Origin: Limnohabitans_A sp048020265
GTDB lineage: Bacteria; Pseudomonadota; Gammaproteobacteria; Burkholderiales; Burkholderiaceae_C
Reading direction: 5' to 3'
Assembly: GCF_048020265.1 (NCBI RefSeq)
Contig: NZ_CP171843.1
Location: forward strand, 558,001 to 622,000
Length of the DNA: 64,000 bases
Shown: one piece after another, positions 41,024 to 49,868 of the stretch
How positions within the stretch are numbered: the first letter of the stretch is position 1
Layout: each line of letters starts with the position of its first letter
Translations under genes and position numbers: made by a program
Notes under the pieces: model-generated
Database searches by the model: none
The model's input: the letters and a program-made list of their open reading frames with translations, nothing else
What the model was told of the DNA's origin: nothing

Positions 41024-43384
41024 ATGAACGCTCCTACCCCCATCAAGAACCTGTTGCCCGCATCGGGCGTTCAGCAGGGCACCGACGTTGTTCACGAGTC
41101 TGCGCACCTGCACGTCACGGGCTCGGCCACCTACATCGACGACATCCCTGAGCACGCGGGCACTTTGTATGCCGCGCTCATCTTGTCGCCTGTGGCGCAT
41201 GGCGAGTTGATCGGCGACGGCATCGACCGCGCAGCCATCCTCAAGGAACACGGTGTGGTCGCGGTCTACACCGCCAAAGACATTCCCGGCGAAAACAACT
41301 GCGGCCCCATCATCCACGACGACCCCTTCCTGGCCGCAGGCAAGGTCGAGTTTGTGGGCCAAGCCGTGGCCGTGGTGGTGGCGCGTGAAATGCTCTACGC
41401 CCGCGAAGCCGCCAAAAAAGCCAAGGTGCTGGTGAAAGAACTCACACCCATCTTGACCATCGAAGAAGCGATGGCGGCGGGCAGCTTCATCATGCCGCCC
41501 AAAGGCATCACGCGTGGTGACGCAGCGGCAGCGATTGCCAACGCGCCCCACAAGATCAAGGGCACGACCCGCACGGGCCAGCAAGAACAGTTTTATCTGG
41601 AAGGCCAGATCACCTACGCGGTGCCCAAGGAAGACGGCCAGCTGACGCTGTACGTGTCGACCCAGCACCCCGACGGCAACCAGCGCGAAGCCGCGCACGC
41701 CCTGAACCTGCACACCAACGATGTGGAGGTGATTTGCCGCCGCATGGGTGGCGGCTTTGGCGGCAAGGAAGGCAACGCCAGCATCTTCAGCCAGAGTGCC
41801 GCATTGGCTGCGCACAAGCTGGGCAAGCCCGTCAAGCTGCGTGTGAACCGCGACGACGACATGACCATCACCGGCAAGCGCCACGATTTCCGCATCGACT
41901 ACGAAGTGGGCTTTGACGACAACGGCCGCGTTTTGGGTGCCAACATCACGCTGATGTCGCGCTGCGGCTACAGCACCGACTATTCAGGCCCGGTGAACGA
42001 CCGCGCTTGCCTGCACATCGACAACACCTACCACCTGCCCGCGCTCAAGTTGGTCAGTCACCGCTGCAAAACCAACACCCAAAGCGCCACCGCGTTCCGG
42101 GGCTTTGGCGGCCCACAAGGTATGTTCGGCATCGAGACGGTGATGGACGAGATCGCCATGACCTTGGGCAAAGACCCCTTGGAAGTGCGCAAGCTCAACC
42201 TCTACAAAGACCCGGCCATCAGCGGCACGCCCGACACCATGACCACCCAATACAACCAGCTCATCGAAGACTGGGTGGGTGACAAGGTGATCGACCAGGT
42301 CGAGCGCGAATCGAACTACGCCGAGCGCCGCGCTCAGGTGCAGGCCTTCAACGCCAAGAGCAAGACCCGCAAGCGCGGTTTGGCCTTGGTGCCACTCAAG
42401 TTCGGCATCAGCTTCACGGCCACCCACCTGAACCAGGGCGGCGCGCTGCTGGTGGTTTACATGGACGGCTCGGTCAGCTGCAACCACGGCGGCACCGAAA
42501 TGGGCCAGGGCCTCAACACCAAGATGGCGCAGGTGTGTGCCGATGGTTTGGGCATCAGCGTGGACCATGTGCGCATCACCGCGACTGACTCACAAAAAGT
42601 GCCCAACGCTTCGGCCACCTCGGCGTCGAGCGGTGCCGACATCAACGGCGCAGCCATCATGAACGCCACCGCGCAAATGCGCGAGCGCTTGAAGCCTGTG
42701 GCCGCCCGCATGCTGGGCTGCGCAGCCGAAGAGGTGAGCTTCTCCAACAACGAGCTGCACGGCGGCGGTAAATCGGTCAAGTGGGCCGATGTGACCAAAC
42801 AGGCCTGGCTGGACCGCGTGGGCTTGAGCGTGACGGGTTTCTATATGACGCCCGAGATCAAGTACGACTTCACCACCCTGAACGGCCGTGCTTTCTATTA
42901 CTACTGCTACGGCGCGGCCGTGAGCGAAGTGGAGATCGACACCCGCACTGGCGAGTGGTGGCTGAAAGCCGTGGACATCGTGCACGACGTGGGCCGCAGC
43001 ATCAACCCGGCCCTGGACAAAGGCCAGATCGAAGGCGCGTATGTGCAAGGCATGGGCTGGCTCACGATGGAAGAGTGCATTTGGGACAAGAAGGGCAAGC
43101 TGCTCACGCACGGCCCCAGCACCTACAAAATCCCTGTGGCGGGCGACATTCCTGAGCACTTCAAGGTGTCCCTGTTCGACAACGCTAACTTGAAGCCCAC
43201 ACCGTTCAACAGCAAAGCCACGGGCGAGCCGCCGTTGATGTTGGGCCTGTCCGCCTTCTTCGCCTTGCGCGATGCGGTGGCCGCCAGCGCCGACCACAAG
43301 GCGGTGGTGTATTTGGATGCCCCGGCCACGCCCGAGCGCATCCTGATGGCCTGCGAAAAAGCCAAGGCCACTGCAGGGCTGTAA
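41024..43384 (+). CDS. xdhB: Xanthine dehydrogenase large (molybdopterin) subunit
   Basis: This is the catalytic subunit that oxidises hypoxanthine and xanthine (786 residues). Visible sites are SATYIDDIPEHAGTL, CRRMGGGFGGKEGNA, the purine-orienting AFRGFGGPQGM (Arg and Phe of the substrate channel) and GGTEMGQGLNTK. The catalytic Glu is in ATGEPPLMLGLSAFF. It matches the bacterial XdhB class. It is coupled to xdhA and followed by an 11-bp hairpin. Confidence 0.97.
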   Translation: MNAPTPIKNLLPASGVQQGTDVVHESAHLHVTGSATYIDDIPEHAGTLYAALILSPVAHGELIGDGIDRAAILKEHGVVAVYTAKDIPGENNCGPIIHDDPFLAAGKVEFVGQAVAVVVAREMLYAREAAKKAKVLVKELTPILTIEEAMAAGSFIMPPKGITRGDAAAAIANAPHKIKGTTRTGQQEQFYLEGQITYAVPKEDGQLTLYVSTQHPDGNQREAAHALNLHTNDVEVICRRMGGGFGGKEGNASIFSQSAALAAHKLGKPVKLRVNRDDDMTITGKRHDFRIDYEVGFDDNGRVLGANITLMSRCGYSTDYSGPVNDRACLHIDNTYHLPALKLVSHRCKTNTQSATAFRGFGGPQGMFGIETVMDEIAMTLGKDPLEVRKLNLYKDPAISGTPDTMTTQYNQLIEDWVGDKVIDQVERESNYAERRAQVQAFNAKSKTRKRGLALVPLKFGISFTATHLNQGGALLVVYMDGSVSCNHGGTEMGQGLNTKMAQVCADGLGISVDHVRITATDSQKVPNASATSASSGADINGAAIMNATAQMRERLKPVAARMLGCAAEEVSFSNNELHGGGKSVKWADVTKQAWLDRVGLSVTGFYMTPEIKYDFTTLNGRAFYYYCYGAAVSEVEIDTRTGEWWLKAVDIVHDVGRSINPALDKGQIEGAYVQGMGWLTMEECIWDKKGKLLTHGPSTYKIPVAGDIPEHFKVSLFDNANLKPTPFNSKATGEPPLMLGLSAFFALRDAVAASADHKAVVYLDAPATPERILMACEKAKATAGL

Positions 43385-43395
43385 AGGCCAGAACC

Positions 43396-43422
43396 GGATG
43401 CCTGAAGCGTTTTCAGGCATCC
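43396..43422 (+). terminator. Hairpin after xdhB
   Basis: Arms GGATGCCTGAA and TTCAGGCATCC pair perfectly around GCGTT. There is only a weak T tract downstream, so it could be a processing or attenuation hairpin rather than a full terminator. Confidence 0.55.
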
Positions 43423-43459
43423 TGCCAGTTTGATCCCAATAGCCCACAGGAGCAGGCCC

Positions 43460-43669
43460 ATGTCAGACGATCCACGGTGCTGCGGCACTGGCACTTGCAT
43501 CATCAACGCCGAAGGCCTGTGCTGGTGCGGCCAGCGCTGGGACGGCGAGAAGATGTGCTTCATGCCCGAGCCCGCTCCACAAACCCAGCCAGCGCATCGG
43601 CTCGGCAGCCCTCCGCATCCGATGCGGACCCCCGAGCCTGAGTTTCTGGCCAGTGTGCCAGTGGTCTAA
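43460..43669 (+). CDS. Small cysteine-rich protein
   Basis: The protein has 69 residues starting MSDDPRCCGTGTCIINAEGL and continuing CWCGQRWDGEKMC. Six cysteines within the first 33 residues (CC, C, C-W-C, C) suggest a bound metal or FeS centre. The rest is proline-rich and probably disordered. AGGAGC lies before the start. It is 75 bases after xdhB and three bases before the MFS gene on the same strand. Function is unknown. A link to xanthine dehydrogenase or to the transporter is inferred from position only. Confidence 0.75.
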   Translation: MSDDPRCCGTGTCIINAEGLCWCGQRWDGEKMCFMPEPAPQTQPAHRLGSPPHPMRTPEPEFLASVPVV

Positions 43670-43672
43670 CCG

Positions 43673-44872
43673 ATGACCCTTGAGGTGACCGCCGACCATC
43701 CCCGTGTGGTGCGCGGGCTGCTCAACATCGGGCATGCGCTGGACCATCTGTTCTTGCTGGTTTTTGCGGCGGCGGTCAGCGCCATTGCCCTCGACATGGG
43801 CCTGGCCCAATGGCAAGACCTGATGCCCTACGGTGCGGGCGCGTTTTTCATGTTCGGTTTGGGCTCCTTGCCCGCTGGTCGCCTGGGGGATTTGTGGGGC
43901 CGGCGCAGCATGATGCTGGTCTTCTTTTTTGGCATTGGCGCGGCCTCCATCCTCACGGCCTTCGCGCAAACACCTTGGCAGTTGGCCGCTTGCTTGACGC
44001 TGATCGGCGTGTTCGCATCGATTTACCACCCGGTGGGCATTCCCATGCTGCTCGAGCGCTCGTCGAATCCGGGCGCGACCATTGGCTTCAATGGTTTGTC
44101 CGGTAATTTGGGCGTGGCGGTCGCGGCCTTGCTCACCGGCTTTTTGATCCAGTGGCAAGGATGGCGGACGGCGTTTGTGGTGCCCGGCGTGCTGGCCTTG
44201 GTGTGCGGCTGGGTGTTTGCCCGCACTTGCCCGCCAGAGGTCTCGTCGCCCGCCAAACGCAAGGGCGGCGCCAAGGTGAGCCTGCCCGCGCCTTTGCTGA
44301 TGCGGGCCATGGTGGTCATGACGGCAGCGGCGGTGACCAGCAGCGTGTTGTTCAACTTCACGACCAACGGCAACGGGCCTATGTTGGCCGAACGCTTTGC
44401 GGGCGTGATGGAAGACCCGGCCGCCTTGGGTTTGCTGCTGGCCGTGGTCTACGCTGTGGCCTCGGTGGCCCAGGTGGTGGTGGGGCACCTCATCAACCGT
44501 TTCCCGCTCAAGCGCTTTTTCATGTTCATGGTGATGGCGCAAATCCCCATGCTGGTGTTGGCGTCGCAGGCGCAGGGCTGGTGGCTGTTTGCAGCGCTCA
44601 TCGGGGTGATGGTGTTCATCTTTGGGGCCATCCCCTTCACCGATTTCATGATTGCCCGTTATGTGGACGACCGCCTGCGCTCGCGTGTGTCGGGCATGCG
44701 CCTGGGCGTGTCGTTCGCGGTCAGTTCCCTGTCGGTCTGGGCTTTGGGGCCGGTGGTGAAGGCCATGGGCTTTGGCAGCTCACTTTTGCTGCTGGCCGGT
44801 TTTTCGGTGGCTACCACGCTGATTCTGACCTTGCTGCCCGGTGCGGCGCACGAGCAGACATCGGGGGTTTGA
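43673..44872 (+). CDS. MFS transporter
   Basis: The protein has 399 residues and about 12 membrane helices. The loop 2-3 motif GSLPAGRLGDLWGRRSMML is the major facilitator signature. Other features are GFNGLSGNLGVAVAAL and VDDRLRSRVSGMRLGVSFAV. It starts three bases after the small Cys-rich gene. The substrate is unknown; a purine derivative or carboxylate are possible given xdhAB upstream. It is convergent with the lipoprotein gene. Confidence 0.87.
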   Translation: MTLEVTADHPRVVRGLLNIGHALDHLFLLVFAAAVSAIALDMGLAQWQDLMPYGAGAFFMFGLGSLPAGRLGDLWGRRSMMLVFFFGIGAASILTAFAQTPWQLAACLTLIGVFASIYHPVGIPMLLERSSNPGATIGFNGLSGNLGVAVAALLTGFLIQWQGWRTAFVVPGVLALVCGWVFARTCPPEVSSPAKRKGGAKVSLPAPLLMRAMVVMTAAAVTSSVLFNFTTNGNGPMLAERFAGVMEDPAALGLLLAVVYAVASVAQVVVGHLINRFPLKRFFMFMVMAQIPMLVLASQAQGWWLFAALIGVMVFIFGAIPFTDFMIARYVDDRLRSRVSGMRLGVSFAVSSLSVWALGPVVKAMGFGSSLLLLAGFSVATTLILTLLPGAAHEQTSGV

Positions 44873-44893
44873 AGGGCTCAGCCGATCACGGCG

Positions 44894-45412
44894 TCAGTCC
44901 TGCCCTTCGGTCAGTGTGTCGAGCTGGAATTTGCCGCTTTTGTGCCAGAGCCAGACATCGGTGTAGGTGACCTGGCTCATGTGCCTAGGCACGGGGTAGG
45001 GGGCAGACGCTTTGACCATGCGCTCGATCTCGGCCATGACGTGGGGTACATGCTTGGGCGCACGCATCCAGTTCAATGCTTTCACCGAGCCTTTATGGTC
45101 AATATCCACATTCAGCACCCCCACGGCTTCGAGCAAAGGCGGCATACGGCCTTTGTAGATGCGGTGCGCGTGCATGCCGTACAGGTGACCCGCCGCATCC
45201 TTTCGGTATTCTTTGCTGTTGCGGGCCAGTGATGTGACGCCCATCGGGGCGGTGACGCGCTCAGGAATTTTGGCTGCCGGGGGAGGCGGGGGTGGGGGCT
45301 TCACGGCGGGTGGCGGTGTGCTGCAACCGCTCAAGAAACCCAATGCCGCCGCACCCAGGCCCAACAGGGCGGTGGTGACTTTTGGGTGAGTGGGGATCCA
45401 GCGTGTGGTCAT
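44894..45412 (-). CDS. Putative lipoprotein with proline-rich linker
   Basis: The protein has 172 residues. The N-terminus MTTRWIPTHPKVTTALLGLG is followed by a lipobox, FLSGC, so Cys near residue 31 would be lipidated after cleavage. A proline-rich linker (AVKPPPPPPPAAK) and a C-terminal globular part follow, with LLEAVGVLNVDIDHKGSVKA and RMVKASAPYPVPRHM. This resembles the beta-strand plus helix layout of TonB C-terminal domains, but I cannot assign it firmly. It is a single gene, divergent from xdhC across 107 bases. Confidence 0.7.
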   Translation of the reverse strand: MTTRWIPTHPKVTTALLGLGAAALGFLSGCSTPPPAVKPPPPPPPAAKIPERVTAPMGVTSLARNSKEYRKDAAGHLYGMHAHRIYKGRMPPLLEAVGVLNVDIDHKGSVKALNWMRAPKHVPHVMAEIERMVKASAPYPVPRHMSQVTYTDVWLWHKSGKFQLDTLTEGQD

Positions 45413-45519
45413 GATGAGCCCTTGTCCTTGGCATACTCTGCGGTGGCCGTGATTGTGGCATTGAGTTGGTTTGGTGGGCAAGCCAACAACGGCCCTTAAT
45501 TTTGAATGGACCCCAAAGC

Positions 45520-46317
45520 GTGAACTGGATCGAAAAAGCCCTGAAGCGGTTGAACACTGACAAGGCGGTGGTGGTGAGGGTGCAAGCCGTGCAGGGTTCG
45601 GTGCCGCGTGGGCCGGGGACCAGCATGTTGGTCTTCGCACATGGCGAGGAGGGCACGATCGGTGGCGGGCATCTGGAGTTCCAGGCGTTGGCGCACGCGC
45701 GGCTTTTGTTGGCCGGGCAGACCGAGCAAACCGCTTTGCGCCAGGTTTTGGGCCCCAGTTTGGGGCAATGCTGCGGCGGTGCCGTGGACTTGGTTTTTGA
45801 ACGGGTGAGCGGCGGCGATGGGGCGCGTTTGCGCACGCAGTTGATGACGCTGCGCACCCCTTTGGCGCTGTTTGGCGGCGGCCATGTGGGCAAAGCGCTC
45901 GTCAAGACCTTGGCCCCTTTGCCTTTTGCTGTGCGTTGGGTCGACAGCCGCGATGAAATTTTTCCGGCCGATGTGCCTGATGGTGTGGAATGCGAACACT
46001 CCAACCCGGTGCAAGCCGCCGTGGCCGATCTGGCGCCGGACAGCCGGGTGCTGATCATGAGCTTCAGCCACGCCGAAGACCTGGACATCGTGGTGGCGTG
46101 TCTGAAGCGCCTGCGCGAGAGGAATGATCTGCCTTTTGTGGGTTTGATTGGCAGTCAAACCAAATGGGCCACCTTCCGCCACCGCCTGGAAGACCGGGGT
46201 TTCACGGCCGAAGAGATTTCGCGCATCACCTGCCCGATTGGCGTGCCGGGCATCACGGGCAAAGAGCCCGAAGTCATTGCCGTGGCGGTGGCGGCACAAC
46301 TCTTGCAAACGCTGTGA
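45520..46317 (+). CDS. xdhC: Xanthine dehydrogenase accessory protein XdhC
   Basis: XdhC binds molybdenum cofactor, promotes its sulfuration and inserts it into XdhB. The protein has 265 residues from a GTG start (VNWIEKALKRLNTDK). Features are GSVPRGPGTSMLV, GTIGGGHLEFQA, the conserved LGQCCGGAVDLVFE with paired cysteines, a Rossmann part ALFGGGHVGKALVK, and VGLIGSQTKWATFRHRL with PIGVPGITGKEPEVIA. The GTG is chosen because it gives the family's N-terminus; no strong Shine-Dalgarno is visible. It may also serve the second xanthine dehydrogenase. Confidence 0.93.
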   Translation: MNWIEKALKRLNTDKAVVVRVQAVQGSVPRGPGTSMLVFAHGEEGTIGGGHLEFQALAHARLLLAGQTEQTALRQVLGPSLGQCCGGAVDLVFERVSGGDGARLRTQLMTLRTPLALFGGGHVGKALVKTLAPLPFAVRWVDSRDEIFPADVPDGVECEHSNPVQAAVADLAPDSRVLIMSFSHAEDLDIVVACLKRLRERNDLPFVGLIGSQTKWATFRHRLEDRGFTAEEISRITCPIGVPGITGKEPEVIAVAVAAQLLQTL

Positions 46318-46380
46318 AATGGGTTGCTGGTTTTCCCTAGGCTTCCGAGGCCTGGGTCAACTGGATTAACGCCTGTAAAC

Positions 46381-46388
46381 TGTATACA
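46381..46388. promoter_or_regulatory. TGTATACA box upstream of puuD
   Basis: TGTATACACTTCGGT at 46381-46395 is identical over 15 bases to the box between gntR and uraH. It lies about 105 bases before the puuD start. Confidence 0.65.
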
Positions 46389-46492
46389 CTTCGGTGCACT
46401 GGTCGCAGCGGCGCAGGTTTCTCCGGAAACATGTTCGCGACCGAATACCCGCTCACAGGGCCCGCGGTGGTGAGCAGGTTGGAGACTCCTTC

Positions 46493-47704
46493 ATGGAAAC
46501 GTATCTGCTGGAATGGGCCAATTTGTTGTTGCGATGGGTGCATGTCATCACCGCCATCGCCTGGATTGGCTCCTCGTTCTACTTTGTCTTTCTGGACAAC
46601 AACCTGCAAAAACCCAATTCGCCCGACCTGCTCGAAAAAGGCGTAGGCGGTGCCATGTGGGCGGTGCACGGGGGCGGTTTTTACAACCCGCAAAAGTACA
46701 TGGTGGCCCCCAAGAAGATCCACACCAAGCTGCATTGGTTTTATTGGGAAAGTTACTCCACCTGGCTCAGTGGCTTTGCGCTGTTCACGGTGCTGTACCT
46801 GTACAACGCGGGCACCTTCCTGATCGACAAATCGCTGATGGACTGGACCCCCGTGATGGCCGGGTCTGCCGCGGTGGGCATGTTGGTGGCTTTTTGGTTC
46901 GTGTACGACATCGTTTGCCGCGTGTTTGGCTTCCGAAAAAACGGCGAGCTGATCGTGGCGGGCCTGATGATCGTGGTGGTGGCGTTTTGCTCCTGGCTGG
47001 CCAATGAGTTGTTCGCAGGCCGTGCCGCCTTCTTGTTGGTGGGCGCGATGATCGCCACCGCCATGAGCGCCAACGTGTTCTTCTGGATCATTCCTGGGCA
47101 GCGCAAAGTGGTGGCCGCCATGACCAGCGGCGAAACCTATGACGCCAACGCCCTGGCCATCCACGGCAAGCGCGGCAAGCAGCGCAGTGTGCACAACACC
47201 TATTTCACGCTGCCCGTCATCTTCGCGATGCTGAGCAACCACTACAGCTTTTTGTACACGCACGAACACCGTTGGGTGCTGCTGTTCGTGATGATGCTGG
47301 CGGGTGCCTTGATCCGCCAGTTCTTTGTGCAGCGCCACGGTTACCACCTGGGCCGCGCGGCCAATCCCTGGCCGTTTGCGGCGGTGGGTGTGGTGATGAT
47401 TGCGGGCGTGATCGTGGCCTTGAAGCCGGCGGCGCCCCAAGTGTCAACCGCCCCTGTTGCGCCCGCAACCTTTGCACAGGTGCAAAGCCTGGTGAGCCAG
47501 CACTGCCTGACCTGCCATGGCGCGCAAGTGCAAATGAAAAATGTGCGCCTGGACAGTCCCGAGCTGATCAAACAGCATGCGCAAAACATGTACCAGCAAG
47601 TGGTGGTGACCAAGCAGATGCCGATGGGCAATGCCACGGGACTGACTGAGGATGACCGCGCCTTGTTGGGCCGCTGGTTTCAGGCGGGGGCCAAGCTCGA
47701 TTGA
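46493..47704 (+). CDS. puuD: Membrane urate hydroxylase PuuD with C-terminal cytochrome c domain
   Basis: This protein oxidises urate to 5-hydroxyisourate and passes electrons to the respiratory chain through its own haem. It has 403 residues starting METYLLEWANLLLRWVHVIT. About eight membrane helices (residues 1-310) hold WIGSSFYFVFLDNNLQ, HWFYWESYSTWLSGFAL and NVFFWIIPGQRK. A periplasmic cytochrome c domain follows, with the haem site CLTCHGAQV near residue 338 and a Met ligand candidate in KQMPMGNA. GGAGA precedes the ATG. No soluble uricase is seen in the window. Confidence 0.95.
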   Translation: METYLLEWANLLLRWVHVITAIAWIGSSFYFVFLDNNLQKPNSPDLLEKGVGGAMWAVHGGGFYNPQKYMVAPKKIHTKLHWFYWESYSTWLSGFALFTVLYLYNAGTFLIDKSLMDWTPVMAGSAAVGMLVAFWFVYDIVCRVFGFRKNGELIVAGLMIVVVAFCSWLANELFAGRAAFLLVGAMIATAMSANVFFWIIPGQRKVVAAMTSGETYDANALAIHGKRGKQRSVHNTYFTLPVIFAMLSNHYSFLYTHEHRWVLLFVMMLAGALIRQFFVQRHGYHLGRAANPWPFAAVGVVMIAGVIVALKPAAPQVSTAPVAPATFAQVQSLVSQHCLTCHGAQVQMKNVRLDSPELIKQHAQNMYQQVVVTKQMPMGNATGLTEDDRALLGRWFQAGAKLD

Positions 47705-47717
47705 TGCGGGACAGGTT

Positions 47718-48446
47718 TTAAAACCACCAAGCCACCGCGTAAGGGATCAGCACGGCCCCTGCGATGCCATGCAAGCCCATGCCCAGGCTGGCATAGGCCC
47801 CGGCTTCGGCGTTCACGCTGAAGGCACGTGAAGTGCCAATGCCGTGCGCGGCCACCCCCAGGGCAAAGCCGCGTTGCCACCAGGCCGTCACGCGCAGGGC
47901 GTCGAGCACAAAGCGGCCCAGCACCGCACCCAAGATGCCGGTGCTCACCGCAAAGATGGCGGTCAGGGTAGGCGAGGCTTGTACGCGCTCTGCAATGCCC
48001 ATGGCAATCGGCGCGGTGACCGATTTAGCCACCAGACCGCGCACCAGCGCCTCGTCCACGCCCAGCCACCGCGCCATGCCCACGGCCGTCAGCACTGAGG
48101 TGATGCCACCCGCCAGCAGCGAGAGCAGCAACACCCCCATGCGCCCCTTGAGCGAGGCAAAGCCCTTGTAAATCGGAATGGCCAGCGACACCGTGGCCGT
48201 GCCCAGCAAGAAGTGCACAAACTGCGCGCCTTCAAAGTACTGGGCATAGGGCATGTCGATCACGCTGATGCCGATGCACACCACCACCACCGCAATCAGC
48301 ACCGGGTTGGCCAGCGGGTTGCGCTGGCTGCGCTCGTACACGGTCAGGCCCAGCAGGTAAGCGCTGAGCGTGAGCACCAAGGCCAGCAGCGGGCTGCCCG
48401 AGAGGTAAACCCAAATATCGGAAATGGGCGGCAGCTTGTTGTTCAT
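47718..48446 (-). CDS. LrgB/CidB family membrane protein
   Basis: The protein has 242 residues starting MNNKLPPISDIWVYLSGSPL. Several hydrophobic helices carry the LrgB signature VAKSVTAPIAMGIAERVQA and the glycine-rich AAHGIGTSRAFSVNAEAGAY. It partners the LrgA-like protein encoded just upstream, with ATGA overlap. LrgAB/CidAB systems modulate murein hydrolases or export small acids such as pyruvate or glycolate. It is convergent with puuD. Confidence 0.9.
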   Translation of the reverse strand: MNNKLPPISDIWVYLSGSPLLALVLTLSAYLLGLTVYERSQRNPLANPVLIAVVVVCIGISVIDMPYAQYFEGAQFVHFLLGTATVSLAIPIYKGFASLKGRMGVLLLSLLAGGITSVLTAVGMARWLGVDEALVRGLVAKSVTAPIAMGIAERVQASPTLTAIFAVSTGILGAVLGRFVLDALRVTAWWQRGFALGVAAHGIGTSRAFSVNAEAGAYASLGMGLHGIAGAVLIPYAVAWWF

Positions 48447-48790
48447 GGCGCGCTGTCCTTTTTGGCGAGCAGTTTGAGCACCAGGGCGGTCATCGCCACC
48501 GTGGCCACCACGCTCAGCACCAGCGCCGCCGTCATGGCCCATGCGTTGGCCTGCAGCAGGGGAAGGTAAAGCACCACGCCCACCGACGCAGGAATGAACA
48601 ACAGCCCCAGGTGCTGCAAGATGCCGCTGCCCACCCCATCCATGGACGCGGGCACATGGCCGCGCCAGGCCAAAAACGTCAGCAGCAAAACCAGGCCCAG
48701 CACGGGTCCGGGGATAAAAGGCAGGGCGAATTTGGACAGCAACTCGCCGAGCGCTTGAAAGAGGAAGAGTTGAACGAGGCCTTGGATCAT
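48443..48790 (-). CDS. LrgA/CidA family holin-like protein
   Basis: The protein has 115 residues and about four hydrophobic segments, starting MIQGLVQLFLFQALGELLSK. The family motif FIPGPVLGLVLLLTFL and HLGLLFIPASVGVVLYLPLL are clear. It is the first gene of the pair with the LrgB-like protein. No adjacent LytSR-type regulator is seen. The 201 bases before it are shared with the divergent SDR gene. Confidence 0.9.
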   Translation of the reverse strand: MIQGLVQLFLFQALGELLSKFALPFIPGPVLGLVLLLTFLAWRGHVPASMDGVGSGILQHLGLLFIPASVGVVLYLPLLQANAWAMTAALVLSVVATVAMTALVLKLLAKKDSAP

Positions 48791-48991
48791 GGCGACAGTG
48801 TAGGCAAGTCCATGTGACGTGGCGAGTGCAAACAGTTGTGATCAAAACGCACAGGGCGCTTTACTGCAGCAATGCCCCTTGCCCTCGTTTGGCGCTATTT
48901 GCATGTGCTTTGGCGCGATCCGATGGTGACGCTTCGCGCCCCAGCGGCGACCATCACGCCATTCGCAACACAAGCACGAACGGAGTTTTTG

Positions 48992-49831
48992 ATGGCAACG
49001 ACATACCCCGCAAAACAAGTGGCGCTCGTCACCGGCGCATCGTCCGGCATGGGCAAAGAAACGGCCAAGCGGCTGCTGCAAGAGGGTTTGGTGGTTTACG
49101 TCGCGGCCCGGCGTGTGGCGCAAATGGAAGACCTGCGGGCCCTGGGCGCGATACCGCTGCAGATGGACATATCGGTGGACGCTGACATCGTCGCGGCCGT
49201 GAACACCATCGCCCATGGCCATGGCGGCATCGACGTGCTGGTCAACAACGCGGGCTTTGGCATGTACGGCGCGATGGAAGATTCGACCCTGGCCGATGCC
49301 CGTTACCAGTTTGAAGTCAATCTGTTCGGCATGGCGCGGCTCACGCAGTTGGCGCTGCCGCAAATGCGCCGCCAAGGGGCGGGCAAGGTCATCAACATCT
49401 CGTCCATGGGCGGCAAGATCTACACCCCCCTGGGCTCGTGGTACCACGCCACCAAGCACGCGGTGGAAGGCTGGAGTGACTGTTTGCGCATCGAGCTGGC
49501 GCCCTTTGGCGTCCAAGTGGTGATCATCGAGCCCGGTGTGATTGCCACCGAGTGGGGCGGCGTGATGCTCGAGCCCATGCTGGCGCGTTCGGGCCAAGGC
49601 CCTTACCGCGCCATGGCGCAGGGCATGGCCAAGGCCATGCGCGGCACCTATGCCAAAGCGGGCGCCGCCTCGCCGCCTTCGGTGGTGGCCGATGCCATAC
49701 TGCAGGCTGTGCGTTCGCGCCGACCCAAAACCCGCTACGTCATCGGCAAAATGGCCAAACCCCTGATGTTCATCCGCAAGTATTTCGGGGACCGCATCTT
49801 TGACATGGCCATCATGAGCCAAGCCAAATAG
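48992..49831 (+). CDS. Short-chain dehydrogenase/reductase
   Basis: The protein has 279 residues starting MATTYPAKQVALVTGASSGM. The cofactor loop is TGASSGMG, then NNAGFGMYGAMED and ISSMGGKIYTPLGSWYHATK, in which Tyr-x-x-x-Lys and the preceding Ser form the catalytic triad. Arg-rich positions after the second strand (ARRV) suggest NADP preference. GGAG lies just upstream of the ATG; the open frame continues upstream into the divergent promoter region and was not used. Substrate unknown. It is followed 37 bases later by an AraC regulator on the same strand. Confidence 0.87.
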   Translation: MATTYPAKQVALVTGASSGMGKETAKRLLQEGLVVYVAARRVAQMEDLRALGAIPLQMDISVDADIVAAVNTIAHGHGGIDVLVNNAGFGMYGAMEDSTLADARYQFEVNLFGMARLTQLALPQMRRQGAGKVINISSMGGKIYTPLGSWYHATKHAVEGWSDCLRIELAPFGVQVVIIEPGVIATEWGGVMLEPMLARSGQGPYRAMAQGMAKAMRGTYAKAGAASPPSVVADAILQAVRSRRPKTRYVIGKMAKPLMFIRKYFGDRIFDMAIMSQAK

Positions 49832-49868
49832 TCTTTGCTCACGCCTCCTTGCCAGAAAGACCCACGCT

